The notes: generated from the sequence alone by a model not told the origin. A DNA stretch of 64,000 nucleotides from Taudactylus pleione (GCA_031769625.1 JAUIMM010000113.1:10489001-10553000); one strand, 5' to 3'. Shown: positions 47,754 through 59,150, counted from the first letter of the stretch. Program-made: numbers and translations.

Positions 47754-49881
47754 ATGGAGGGCTGTCACATGACAGTAGAGCAAGGCCAAGAACCACATGT
47801 TGTAGCTGCCGCCAGCAGTGCAAGGGTGTCAACTTCCTCGTCCTCTATGAAGGCACATGCCCAAGGGCTTAAGTCACGCCATCGATATGGTAAAGCTACT
47901 ATTGAGGTTAAGAAAATAAAATTTAAAGGACATTTGCCTTTAGACAAACAAAACATTTGAAATATGCCATTCACTACACGAAGTGGCAAGGAAAGGGACC
48001 AGGAGGAAGACTACTTGTAGCGTATCCTCCAAAAAATAATTAACTGTCAAACAATTGTTTGCAAGGTCAAACAAGTTTGACAGCAACCACCCAGTTGCAC
48101 AGCGGATTACTGACGCCATAACAACTATGCTGGTATTAGATGTGCGTGCAGTATCTGCCATTATTGCAGTGGGTTTTCAACAGTTAATTAAGGTCCTGTG
48201 TCCTCGATACCAGATCCCTTCTAGATTCCACTTCGCTAGAACAGCAATTACAAGTCTGTACAAGGACATTAAAAAAAACCTTACTAATGTCCTCAGAAAT
48301 ACAGTTGTACCCACTATCCACTTGACCACTGATATGTGGACAAGTGGGACAGGGCAAACTAAGGATTACATGACTGTGACAGCCCACTGGGTAGGTGTAT
48401 TGACTACAACAGCAACAGCAGCAGCAACATCTACCAAAAGACAGCTGATACAGAGGCAGGCTACTCTGTGCATCACCGGTTTCACTAAGAGGCATACCAC
48501 TGAGAACCATTGCTAAATGGCTTACCCCACTTGGACTCTCCTCGGAATTTGTGATTTCGGACAATGCCACCAATATGGTGAGAGCATTACATGTGGGCGA
48601 ATTCCAACACGTACCATGTTTTGCTCACACAATTAATTTGAAGGTGCAACGTTTTTAAAAATCTGACACGCTCGTGCAGGAGATGCTCTCGGTTGCCCAC
48701 AAAATATCCGGACATTTTAGACATTCGGCGACCACTTGTCGAAGATTGCATGACCAGCAGGTACTGTTAAATTTGCCCTGCCATCAGCTGAAGCAAGAGG
48801 TAGTAACTCGGTGGAATTCTACCCTCTATATGCTTCAGCAGATGGAGGAACAGCAAAAGGCCATCTAGGGCTATACAATGGACTATGACATAGGCCGTGG
48901 AGGGGAATGCACCATACTCAAGCACATTGGAGAATAATTTCCATGTTGTGCAAGGTTCTCAAACCCTTTGAACTTGCCACACTTGAAGTTAGTTCAGACA
49001 CTGCCAGCTTGAGTCAGGTCATACCCCTCATCACTTTTGCAAAAACAGCTGGAGAAACTGAAGGAGGAGGTGAAACGGAGTGATTGCACAAAGTATGTCG
49101 GATTGGTGGATCAAGCCCTTGATTCACTTAACCAGGATCCATGAGTCGCCAATCTATTGAAATCTGAAACATATATTTTGGCGACCATTCTGGATCCTAG
49201 GTTTAAGTCCTACCTTGTGAGTTTTTTTCCAACAGACCGAAATCTAAAACTGTGCAAAGAGCTGTTGGTAAAAAAATTGGTAGCTGCAGCCACATGTGAA
49301 ATGCCATCATCTCCTCCTTCAGTTTCTGCAGCTGCCAGGAAAAAACTCAATTTTCTTCACATCTAGCCTGCTGGTCATGCAGATCGTTCACCAAAAAATT
49401 ACATCTGGTCGGGTCTAAGAGAACTGCCTACTAGGGACATGTCTTCTACCGTGACTATGTGTGATACGGTCTCCATTCACAGAATAGTGGAGGACTATTT
49501 CAGAGATAACATCCTAATAGGCATGTCAGACAGTCCCTTTCAGTACTGGCAGGAAAAAGAGGCAATTTGGAGTCCATACACAAACTGGCTTTGCATTACT
49601 TAAGTTGCCCACCCTCCAGTGTGTACTCTGAAAGAGTTTTCAGTGCAGCTGGCAACCTTGTAATTGATCGGGGTAGGAGGTTACTTCCTCAAAATGTGGA
49701 ATAGATGATGTTCATTAAAATGAATTACAAATTCCACGAGGAAGACCTCTACCAACAATTACATCCAAAAATTACAGATGCGCCTATGGTGGATTCCAGC
49801 GGGGACAAATTTATATTGTGTGAAGAAGAGGATGTACATACTGATGGGGATGATGAGGATGAGGATGACAACGATATCTGA
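47754..49881 (+). pseudogene. Decayed hAT transposase lacking the BED finger
   Basis: N-terminal coding remnants run to MPFTTRSGKER (about 47963-47995), then the sequence jumps to KQLFARSNKFDSNHP (about 48046), equivalent to residues 404-422 of the intact protein. About 320 residues including the BED zinc finger are gone. The next part keeps TTDMWTSGTGQTKDY with the first catalytic Asp, VISDNATN-like sequence (48550-48580), RWNSTLYMLQQM (48810-48842), and SERVFSAAGNL (49630-49660). Stops and frame changes occur near 48515, 48658, 48868, 49143 and 49362. Divergence from copies 2 and 3 is large, so this represents an older subfamily. Confidence 0.85.
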
Positions 49882-49965
49882 TGTTGTAATGTAAAGCCAG
49901 TTTGTGTATGGGATCATTTCCATGTCCAATGCACATTGGCAGCTTGTTTTAAGGGGGTCCAAACA

Positions 49966-50017
49966 AACCAATCATTTCAGCCACAATTGGCAGTCCTTGT
50001 CGCTGAAATGATTGGTT
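49966..50017 (+). promoter_or_regulatory. Conserved hairpin after hAT coding region (copy 4)
   Basis: The 16-bp stem AACCAATCATTTCAGC/GCTGAAATGATTGGTT is still perfect here, although the adjacent coding region is badly decayed and the loop differs from copies 2 and 3. Confidence 0.7.
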
Positions 50018-50665
50018 TTTAAACTGTGAATGTCCTGTTTCGTATATAACATAAGGGTGGGTGGGAGGGCCCAAGGACTATTCCATCTTGTACCTTTTTC
50101 CTTTCCATTATTAATGTTATGGTTGTTTTAGGAACCAATGATTTGTTTTTAAATTAATTTATTATCAATTTTACAGCCAGGTCTGCACCAATGAATTTCT
50201 TTTTATTAATTATTCAGCCAGGGGCTGCACCCAATGAATCATTTTTTTATTAATTTATCAATTTTACAGCCAGGGGCTGCACCAACTATCAACTCTTCAA
50301 TCCTTAAGGGTATCCCAACCATCATCTTCGCACAGTCCTCAACGCTATTAATAATTATATCAATCAGTTTTGAGCCAGCAAGCTGGATGCAACCTTTTGG
50401 CCCTTTAACTAGATGAAAATAATCAATATTGTGAGCTGTGAGCTGGTTGTCGAGGTTATTAATACTGTAGGAACAAAAAAAGGCCCATTTTATGAGATGT
50501 TGGCTATTTTTTTGATTTTTTTAAGAAAAAATCCAGATCCAAAACACGAAAACAAATCACTGAGGTGAGGTTTTGGCAAAACCAATCCAGATCCAAAACC
50601 AGGGGAGATCCAGATCCAAAAACAAAACCAAAACACGGGGGTCGGCGCACATCTCTACACAATAC

Positions 50666-51889
50666 ATTAAGATTACATTAAGAGGCAGGTTCAATTAAAC
50701 CAGCAGTCTGTGTGACTGCTGGGGAAAGCCAGTGATAGGACCGTGTAAGACCTTGGATACAAGCAATGCTGTGTTAAGACGCAAGGGTTCACTTTCTCTT
50801 AGGGGCCTTGAACATAACACACTCCAACAGATGCACACACATACTTGGGGAGGTTGACCGTGACCTGTAACACCATGCGGCCACTGCACAGGTTACACTG
50901 ATACGCAGAAAGCAGCGGTTTGACTCTTTTCAAACTGATGGGCTAGGGAAGGTGTGTGTGTGTGTGTGTTTGGGTGGTGGTGGCAAACCCCTTCACACTA
51001 GGTATTGAGTGCAAGGGCTTCATATCTGAATGCTAACAGGGGGTCACAGGCCTTGTGCTCAATCTATCCAATGATATGGGTCTGATGCCCGCCTTACCAG
51101 GAGCAATCACTATGTAGGGCCTAGTGCCCAATGTACTATGGGCTCAGTGCTCAGCTCATAACTCAAGTAGGGGAACCATAGGCCTAATGCCAAAACTAAT
51201 GCTGGAGTGATTTGTCTATGGTTTGATATTATCAGTGAAGATACTCTGGTGACCTAGTGGCTATTAAATACAGGTGCCCCACTGGGGAATTATCTATTCT
51301 GGCCACTTTAGACGAGTGCTGAGATGTAACATCTGCGCTGGTCCTTCCCTGCAGAAACCAATGCCACTCCACAGCTGGGCCTTGTCACCTTGACCAGTGA
51401 AGACTTAACCAGGGTGGTGAAGGGCAAGCAGCAGTTATTTTGCAAGAGTCCTCTGCTGACCCATCCTGACCAACGGTGTATTTTCTTCTTCTCAGCCGGC
51501 ATCTTCTATGTTCATTCTCTCACCAGGACTCCTTCTTCCACTGGCTCTTCTTCCTTCTTTTATTTAGGAGGTATTCTCGCCTCCTTGTCTGCCGCTAATC
51601 TGACTTGCTGCATCTGCAAAACTGTCAGTCAAATCTGGCTTGCTTATTTAGAAAAAAAATCTCCTTAATTGCATGGTAACCTGGTGCACAGCAGAGCATG
51701 GTGGACACATTTAGTTAGGGATAAGCAGCACATCAGTTATTTGGGTAAATGTTTAGCACACTATTACACGTCCTTTGCTATATGCTAGTGTGAAGACTTG
51801 GCTTCAGTTGCACTTTAATTGTAATATCTAAAGACTAAAATGTAACTAAACTAGGGTATATTTTTTTTACACGTGTCTTCTACACATTT
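50666..51889. other. Unassigned DNA
   Basis: A short TG microsatellite lies near 50950-50972. No gene or repeat boundary recognised. Confidence 0.35.
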
Positions 51890-52043
51890 GCCTCTAATTA
51901 GTTTACTTTGGTAGCCATGAAGAATGAACAACTAGAGCATATTCCTCCAGAGTTCATTAAAACATTTTTGTTCTTTTCATTATATACTACAGTAAATAGT
52001 TTCTGTCACTTTTGTCTGCATTATCCAGGCTAAGGACAACGTG
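51890..52043 (+). repeat. Duplicated upstream flank, second copy
   Basis: Diverged counterpart of about 24080-24277, sharing ATGAGCAACTAGAG-like, TATACTACAGTA and TATCCAGnC blocks immediately before the second transporter copy. Confidence 0.6.
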
Positions 52044-52938
52044 ATGAAAGCAGAGCAATCTTCTCAAGAAAAGGACATTGATGAAAAAGATGGAAGGGTT
52101 TATTTAAAAAGACGTTTAGGCTTTTTTGATAGTGTGTGCTTTCTTGCAGGCAGTGTCATAGGTGCTGGAATATTTCTCTCTCCTAAAAGTGTTTTGGAAT
52201 ATTCTCAACTCAACACTGGTTTGTCCCTATGTACTGTATATGGGAGGCCTGTGGTGTGGTCTCCATCAGTGGCGGCTCCAGGGGTGGGGCTGCAGCGCAG
52301 TCCAAAATTCAAATAGGGGAACCACACCAACTGCCAGTGAGTCCCAGCCAGTGATGTTTGGCAGCATTTGAAATGACAATTGTTGTGGTTTCCCTATTTG
52401 AAATTTGGACTGTGCTGCAGCCCCACCTCTGGAGCCGCCACTGGTCTCTATCATGTGCTGCCTGAGTTATGCAGAGCTAGGCTGTGTACTGCCATTCGCT
52501 GGTGGAGAATACTACCTTGTTAAACGAGGATTAGGATCTCTACAGGCTTTTATTAAAGTGGACTGTAACGTTGTTCATCAGACTCGCTTCCAATACGCAT
52601 GAGCCATGATATTAGCGGAGTATGTCATCCGCCCAGTTTACTCCGGATGCCCCCACCTGAAGCACTGAAGAAAATCTTAGCTATTGGAGTTCTCTTTACT
52701 CTGGGAATCATAAATTCCAAAAGTATCAAGATCGCCACCTAGGTTCAGGCTATATTCACAATACTTAAAATGATGTCCTTGATCCTCACTATTGTGTGTG
52801 GTTTCATTGAGCTTGGAAGTAATAAACGGGCTTCAAAACTCTTTATGGACGCATTTAACTTGCAAGTCCCCAATGCAGTTGAGACTGCAGAGGCTTTTTT
52901 TCAAGGCCTATATGCGTATGCAGGAAGGAGATCTCTTA
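52044..52938 (+). pseudogene. SLC7A13-like first exon, dead second copy
   Basis: The N-terminus (MKAEQSSQEKDIDEKDG) and segment 1 with GAGIF are kept. Then a 5-bp insertion near 52233 shifts the frame, a hAT MITE (52267-52443) interrupts segment 3, small deletions occur near 52555-52600 and 52650, and the tryptophan codon of the TWVQ region has become TAG (52741-52743). At the 3' end an unrelated segment (52939-53038) replaces the splice donor found in the first copy. It cannot encode a transporter half. It lies 27.8 kb from the intact exon in the same orientation. Confidence 0.9.
52267..52443. mobile_element. hAT MITE inside the dead transporter exon
   Basis: Ends CAGTGGCGGCTCCAG and CTGGAGCCGCCACTG with 8-bp duplications GTCTCCAT (52259-52266) and GTCTCTAT (52444-52451). 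The first transporter copy shows the uninterrupted site GTCTCTAT near 24491. Confidence 0.95.
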
Positions 52939-53038
52939 ACGGGATGTAGTTGGCATCCCGGCGTGCAGGATGCCGATGGTCTAAATACCGGTGCTGAAAT
53001 CCCAACAGGTCGGGATCCCGGCACCAGTACCGGATATC
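52939..53038. repeat. Fragment of GC-rich CCGGGAT element
   Basis: GGCATCCCGGCGTGCAGGAT and CGGGATCCCGGCACC blocks resemble the outer parts of the 6690/27080/32450 elements. It replaces the exon end and donor. Confidence 0.55.
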
Positions 53039-54280
53039 ACCATTGTGTACAATTTTGCCATTTTATTTGAAATAGAGCCTTTTTCAATTCAAGAGAACAA
53101 ATATTGTTTTATGTACTCTGCTATAAATATTTAGGGGTCTGTTTACTAAGCAGTGTTAGGAGACAGAGTGAAAAGTGATAAGGTGCCAGCCAATCAGCTC
53201 CCAACAGTCATTTTTCAAACACAGCCTGTGAGATGGCAGTTGGGAGCTGATTGGCTGGTACCTTATCACTTTCTTATCACTTTTCACTCTGTCTCCTAAC
53301 ACTGCTTAGCAGTGGCGGGCTGGGCCGGGGAGCAGGGTGCCATTTGCCCCCCGGGCCGGTACAATTCAGGGCCGTCAATGCATTTTTTTTTTTCATTACC
53401 GACTATAGCATTTTTTTTTTTTTTTACCGACTATACCAGTGCCTGGTAGCCCTCTCCCTGCGCCAAATACTAGCGTCTTGGCTGTGGCACCTCCTCATGA
53501 CATCACATAGGTGCTGACCCCACTCGGAGCTCAGCTCCGTGTAGGCTGTCCGAGGCCGCCTGGTGACTGATGTTGTCTTTCGGGTACCTGGCTGTCACCT
53601 CCTGGTGGCTGTTGGCTGTTGCTTACCAATGAGCCTCAGGCAGTGCTACTCTAAACTCCAAATGGTAAGCAAGCACCGACAGAAATATTTTTTAAAGCAG
53701 TTATATATACATATAATTTGTGAATACTGTGGTCTGTATATATATATATATATATATTAGGGGTGTGCACCGGCCACTTTTCGTGTTTTGTGTTTTGGTT
53801 TTGGATCTGGATCTTTCTTCGTGTTTTGGATCTGGATTGGTTTTGCCAAAACCACCCTTCCGTGTTTTGGGTTCTGGGTTTTGTGTTTTGGATCTGTATT
53901 TTTTTTAAAAAAAGCATAAAAACAGCTAAAATCACAGAATTTGTAGGTTTTTCTGCTCCTATGCTATTATTAACCTCAATAACCTTAATTTCCACTCATT
54001 TCCAGTCTATTCTGAACACCTCACACCTCACAATAGTGTTTTTATGTCCAAAACGTTGCACCGAGGTAGCTGGATGACTATGCTAAGCGACACGAGTGGG
54101 CGGCACAAACACGTGACCCATCTAGGCGTGAAACTGCAGTGGCAGACAGGATGGCAGTTTGAAAAACTAGGCCCCAAACTGTACATAATGCAAAGAAAAA
54201 AAAGAGGTGCAAGATGGAATTGTCCTTGGGCCCTCCCACCCACCCTTATGTTGTATAAACAGGACATGCACACTTTAACA

Positions 54281-54336
54281 AACCAATCATTTCAGCGCCA
54301 GGGTCTGCCACACAACTGTGGCTGAAATGATTGGTT
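54281..54336 (-). promoter_or_regulatory. Conserved hairpin after the hAT stop codon (copy 3)
   Basis: A perfect 16-bp stem with a 24-base loop, 57-112 bases beyond the transposase stop codon, so probably inside the 3' untranslated region. Confidence 0.7.
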
Positions 54337-54392
54337 CGTTTGGGCCCCCACAAAACAAGCTGGCAATTAATGTGTCCCTGCACAAACTGGCT

Positions 54393-57300
54393 CTATGGAG
54401 GCAAGATGTCATCCTCATCCTCCTCATCCACCGATTCCTCACCCTCTTCAGTGTGTACATCCTCATCCTCACAAAGTATTAACTCGTCCCCACTTGAATC
54501 CACCACCACAGGTCCCTCTGTACCTTCTGGAGGCTGGTCTCCCTGGAAGAGCTGATAATTCATTTTGATGAACATCATCTTCTCCACATTCTGTGGAAGC
54601 AACCTCCTACGCCTTTCGCTGACAAGGTTCCCGGCTGCACTAAACACTCTTTCGGAGTACACACTGGAGGGGGGGCAACTCAGGTAAAATAGAGCCAGTT
54701 TGTACAGGGGCCTCCAAATTGCCTCTTTTTCCTGCCAGTACAGGTATGGACTGTCTGCCATGCCTACTTGGATGCTGTCACCGATGTAATCCTCCACCAT
54801 TCTGTCAATGGTGACAGTATCATATGCAGTGACAGTAGACATGTCAGAAATTGTTGCCAGGTCCTTCAGTCCGGACCAGATGTCCAAACTTGGTCCTGCC
54901 TGCCCTGCATCACCGCCAGCAGGTTGCTTAGGATACCTAAGTTTTTTCCTGGCAGCCCCAGTTGCAGGAGAAAATGAAGAAGGAGCCGTTGACGTGTCAC
55001 GTTCCGCTTCAGCTGACAGTGTGTTCACCAGCAGGTCTTTGCACCTCTGCAGGCTTGTGTCGGCCGGAAAGAGAGACACCACATAGGCTTTAAACCTAGG
55101 ATCGAGCACGGTGGCCAAAACGTAGTGGTCTGATTTCAACAGATTGACCACCCTGGAATCCTGGCAAAGCGAATGAAGGGCTTCATCCACAAGTCCCACA
55201 TGCCGAGCGGAATCGCTCCGTCTTAGCTCCTCCTTCACTTTCTCCAGCTGCTTCTGCAAAAGCCTGATGAGGGGAATGACCTGACTCAAGCTGGCAGTGT
55301 CTGAACTGACTTCACGTGTGGCAAGTTCGAAGGGCTGGAGAACCTTGCACAACACGGAAATCATTCTCCACTGCGCTTGAGTCAGGTGCATACCCCCTCC
55401 TTTGCCTATGTCATAGGTGGATGTATAGGCTTGTATGGCCTTTTGCTGCTCCTCCATCCTCTGAAGCATATAGAGGGTTGAGTTCCACCGCGTCACAACC
55501 TCTTGCTTCAGGTGATGGCGGGGCAGGTTCAAGAGTGTTTGCTGGCGCTCCAGTCTTCGGCACGCAGTCGCTGAATGGCGAAAGTGGCCAGAAATTTTTC
55601 GGGCCACCCAAAGCGTCTCCTGCACGCCCCTGTCGCTTTTCAGAAAATTCTGCACCACCAAGTTTATTGTGTGAGCAAAACATGGGACGTGCTGGAATTT
55701 GCCCAGATGTAATGCCCGCACAATATTGGTGGCGTTGTCAGATATCACAAATCCCCAGGAGAGTCTAAGTGGGGTAAGCCACTGGGCGATGATTTCCCTC
55801 AGTTTCTCTAAGAGGTTGTCGGCGGTGTGCCTCTTACTGAAACCGGTGATACACAGCGTAGCCTGCCTTGTAACGAGCTGGCATTTCTGAGATGCTGCTA
55901 CTGGTGACGCTGCTGCTGTTGCTGCGTAAGGTGATAAATCTACCCAGTGGGCTGTCACAGTCATATAGTCCTTAGTCTGCCCTGTTCCACTTGTCCACAT
56001 GTCCGTGGTTAAGTGGACATTGTGTACAACGGCATTTTTCAGGACACTGAGGACACTTTTTCTGACGTTTCTGTACAGTCTCGGTATCGCCTGCCTAGTG
56101 AAGTGGAATCTAGACGGGATTTGGAACCGGGGACACACTACCTCCATCAATTGTCTAAATCCCACTGCACTAATGGCGGATACCGGACGCACGTCTAACA
56201 CCAACATAGCAGTCAAGGCCTCAGTTATACGTTTTGCTTCAGGATGACTGCTGTCGTACTTCATCCTCCTCGCTAAGGACTGTTGGAGGGTCAATTGTTT
56301 AGTAAAAGTAGTGGTGTTCCTACTTCCTCTCTGGGATGATGAACGACTCCCAGCAGCAGCAACAGCAGCAGCGGCAGCAGTAGGCGTAGCAATGCAGGAT
56401 CCTCCGGAGGAATCCCGGATAGGAGAGTCAGTCATGCCAGTGACATGGCCTGCAGGACTACTTCCGATCCTAACTAAGGAGGAAATTGACGAGGAGGGAG
56501 TTGACGGTGTGGTTTGCAGGCGCTTGGATACAACAGGACAACGGGATTTAGGTGTCCCTGGACTGCTTACGGTCTTAGCCAAAGTTTCTGAACTTGACAG
56601 TAACTTTTTATGAACGCGCTGCAGGTGCCGTATAAGGGAGGATGTTCCTAGGTGGTTGACGTCCCTACCCCTACTTATTTCACCTTTACATATGGTACAT
56701 ATGGCAAGACAGTTGTTGTCCGGATTTGGATAGAAATATTGCCAGACCAAAGAGGTGGAATGTTTGGTCTTCTGCCCAGGCATGACCGTGATGGGCTTTT
56801 TCATCCCACGGACAACAACTGTCTCCCCCGGAGCCTGATTTAAACAAACCACATCACCATCAGAATCCTCCTCGCCAACTTCCTCCTCAGCGCCAGCTAC
56901 ACCAGTATCCTCATCCTGTTGTACTTCAACAGTGACATCTTCAATTTGCATATCAGCAAGTGGACTGTGGGTGCTCCTTTCAGCACTTGCAGGGGGCGTG
57001 CAAATGGTGGAAAGAGCCACCTCTTCCCGTCCAGTGCTGGGAAGGTCAGGCATCGCAACCACCACCACACTTGGACTCTCCTTGGGGATTTGTGATATCT
57101 TCTTAGAAAGCACAGTTCTTCGCTGTGCTTTTGCCAGCTTAACTCTTTTGATTTTTTTAGTGGGAGGAGGGCTTCCATCGTCATGTGAAGCTGAACCACT
57201 AGTCATGAACATACTAGGGATCGACCTTAGCCGTTCCTTGCCACTCCGTGTCGTAAATGGCATATTGGCAAGTTTACGTTTCTCTTCAGCTGATTTAAAT

Positions 57301-57506
57301 GTCTTTTTCAAGGTCATTTTCCTGAACTTTGCCATTTGGGATTGTATGTGCCCTCTACTATGACATTGGGCATCGGCCTTGGCAGACGACGTTGATGGCA
57401 TGTTATCGACTATGTCATGACTAGTGGCAGCAGCTTCAGCACTAGGAGGAAGTGGTTCTTGATCTTTCTCTATTTTATTTTTATCGGAGAAAGTTTGGTC
57501 CTCCAT
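54393..57506 (-). CDS. Intact BED-finger hAT transposase (1037 aa)
   Basis: A single uninterrupted frame from the ATG at 57506. Residues 1-250 are Ser/Pro-rich with basic (PPTKKIKRVKLAK, near 115) and acidic (EEEVGEEDSDGD, near 210) patches; the basic patch may be a nuclear signal. A BED zinc finger lies at about 250-300 (Cys270, Cys273, His294, His299). The RNase-H-like catalytic core has Asp502 in TTDMW, Asp590 in VISDNATN and Glu952 in SERVFSAAG. FAHTINLVVQNFL, TRWNSTLYML and LDPRFK are family motifs. The C-terminal hATC region (about 935-985) mediates dimerisation, and the tail is acidic. The enzyme would bind its element's ends and catalyse cut-and-paste movement in the nucleus. All three catalytic residues and the finger are present, so an active enzyme is plausible. 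A ZBED-type domesticated gene is less likely, because the gene sits between element ends with its array. Confidence 0.93.
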   Translation of the reverse strand: MEDQTFSDKNKIEKDQEPLPPSAEAAATSHDIVDNMPSTSSAKADAQCHSRGHIQSQMAKFRKMTLKKTFKSAEEKRKLANMPFTTRSGKERLRSIPSMFMTSGSASHDDGSPPPTKKIKRVKLAKAQRRTVLSKKISQIPKESPSVVVVAMPDLPSTGREEVALSTICTPPASAERSTHSPLADMQIEDVTVEVQQDEDTGVAGAEEEVGEEDSDGDVVCLNQAPGETVVVRGMKKPITVMPGQKTKHSTSLVWQYFYPNPDNNCLAICTICKGEISRGRDVNHLGTSSLIRHLQRVHKKLLSSSETLAKTVSSPGTPKSRCPVVSKRLQTTPSTPSSSISSLVRIGSSPAGHVTGMTDSPIRDSSGGSCIATPTAAAAAVAAAGSRSSSQRGSRNTTTFTKQLTLQQSLARRMKYDSSHPEAKRITEALTAMLVLDVRPVSAISAVGFRQLMEVVCPRFQIPSRFHFTRQAIPRLYRNVRKSVLSVLKNAVVHNVHLTTDMWTSGTGQTKDYMTVTAHWVDLSPYAATAAASPVAASQKCQLVTRQATLCITGFSKRHTADNLLEKLREIIAQWLTPLRLSWGFVISDNATNIVRALHLGKFQHVPCFAHTINLVVQNFLKSDRGVQETLWVARKISGHFRHSATACRRLERQQTLLNLPRHHLKQEVVTRWNSTLYMLQRMEEQQKAIQAYTSTYDIGKGGGMHLTQAQWRMISVLCKVLQPFELATREVSSDTASLSQVIPLIRLLQKQLEKVKEELRRSDSARHVGLVDEALHSLCQDSRVVNLLKSDHYVLATVLDPRFKAYVVSLFPADTSLQRCKDLLVNTLSAEAERDTSTAPSSFSPATGAARKKLRYPKQPAGGDAGQAGPSLDIWSGLKDLATISDMSTVTAYDTVTIDRMVEDYIGDSIQVGMADSPYLYWQEKEAIWRPLYKLALFYLSCPPSSVYSERVFSAAGNLVSERRRRLLPQNVEKMMFIKMNYQLFQGDQPPEGTEGPVVVDSSGDELILCEDEDVHTEEGEESVDEEDEDDILPP

Positions 57507-57539
57507 TTATGTTATATCGATTTGATATATACGTGCGGC

Positions 57540-59150
57540 TAAACACAGAAAATAATTTTTTTTTGGTTTGGACTGGAGTGTACTTTGTGGGTTACAGCAC
57601 CCTTTAACGGTCAAGCCAGCCGGCCCTTTACTTATGACACAGGTGCACGCTTGGCACTACTTTGTTGATGCACGTGCGACTACTGCGCACACAATTCACA
57701 AACACAGAAAATAATTTTTTTTTGGTTTGGACTGGAGTGTACTTTCGGGGGTTACAGCACCCTTTAACGGTCAAGCCAGCCGGCCCTTTACTTATGACAC
57801 AGGCGCACGCTTGGCACTACTTTGTTGATGCACGTGCGGCTACTGCGCACACAATTCACAAACACAGAAAATAATTTTTTTTTTGGTTTGGACTGGAGTG
57901 TACTTTCGGGGGTTACAGCACCCTTAACGGTCAAGCCAGCCGGCCCTTTACTTATGACACAGGCGCACGCTTGGCACTACTTTGTTGATGCACGTGCGGC
58001 TACTGCGCACACAATTCACAAACACAGAAAATAATTTTTTTTTGGTTTGGACTGGAGTGTACTTTCGGGGGTTACAGCACCCTTAACGGTCAAGCCAGCC
58101 GGCCCTTTACTTATGACACAGGTGCACGCTTGGCACTACTTTGTTGATGCACGTGCGGCTACTGCGCACACAATTCACAAACACAGAAAATAATTTTTTT
58201 TTTGGTTTGGACTGGAGTGTACTTTCGGGGGTTACAGCACCCTTAACGGTCAAGCCAGCCGGCCCTTTACTTATGACACAGGCGCACGCTTGGCACTACT
58301 TTGTTGATGCACGTGCGGCTACTGCGCACACAATTCACAAACACAGAAAATAATTTTTTTTTGGTTTGGACTGGAGTGTACTTTCGGGGGTTACAGCACC
58401 CTTAACGGTCAAGCCAGCCGGCCCTTTACTTATGACACAGGCGCACGCTTGGCACTACTTTGTTGATGCACGTGCGGCTACTGCGCACACAATTCACAAA
58501 CACAGAAAATAATTTTTTTTTTGGTTTGGACTGGAGTGTACTTTCGGGGGTTACAGCACCCTTAACGGTCAAGCCAGCCGGCCCTTTACTTATGACACAG
58601 GTGCACGCTTGGCACTACTTTGTTGATGCACGTGCGGCTACTGCGCACACAATTCACAAACACAGAAAATAATTTTTTTTTTGGTTTGGACTGGAGTGTA
58701 CTTTCGGGGGTTACAGCACCCTTAACGGTCAAGCCAGTCGGCCCTTTACTTATGACACAGGTGCACGCTTGGCACTACTTTGTTGATGCACGTGCGGCTA
58801 CTGCGCACACAATTCACAAACACAGAAAATATTTTTTTTTTTGGTTTGGACTGGAGTGTACTTTCGGGGGTTACAGCACCCTTAACGGTCAAGCCAGCCG
58901 GCCCTTTACTTATGACACAGGCGCACGCTTGGCACTACTTTGTTGATGCACGTGCGGCTACTGCGCACACAATTCACAAACACAGAAAATAATTTTTTTT
59001 TGGTTTGGACTGGAGTGTACTTTCGGGGGTTACAGCACCCTTTAACGGTCAAGCCAGCCGGCCCTTTACTTATGACACAGGCGCACGCTTGGCACTACTT
59101 TGTTGATGCACGTGCGGCTACTGCGCACACAATTCACAAACACAGAAAAT
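57540..59150 (-). repeat. hAT 5' tandem array, copy 3 (10 units of about 160 bp)
   Basis: Unit anchors near 57667, 57827, 57987, 58146, 58306, 58465, 58625, 58785, 58945 and 59105. The sequence is nearly identical between units. A C/T variant in AGG[C/T]GCACGC runs T,C,C,T,C,C,T,T,C,C along the array, which suggests amplification in blocks of more than one unit. Short open frames repeated in each unit (about 70 codons) are shadows. Confidence 0.95.

Larger units (their letters stand above)
46888..50657 (+). mobile_element. Older hAT relative on + strand (copy 4)
   Basis: Ends TAGAGATGAGCGGGTTCGG and CGGCGCACATCTCTA, with a perfect 8-bp target duplication CACAATAC (46880-46887 and 50658-50665). 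Subterminal palindrome (46899-46925), transposase remnants and the 3' hairpin (49966-50017) follow the layout of copies 2 and 3 in the opposite orientation. It lacks the tandem array, though a CTGGGCTGGTGCTG-rich stretch (47130-47400) matches the shorter repeats near the 5' end of the others. Confidence 0.95.

Noticed and set aside
55316..55768. 150-codon plus-strand frame inside the hAT transposase gene, repeated in copy 2 at 37620-38072
   Set aside because: Opposite-strand shadow of the transposase. Conservation between copies is explained by the coding strand.
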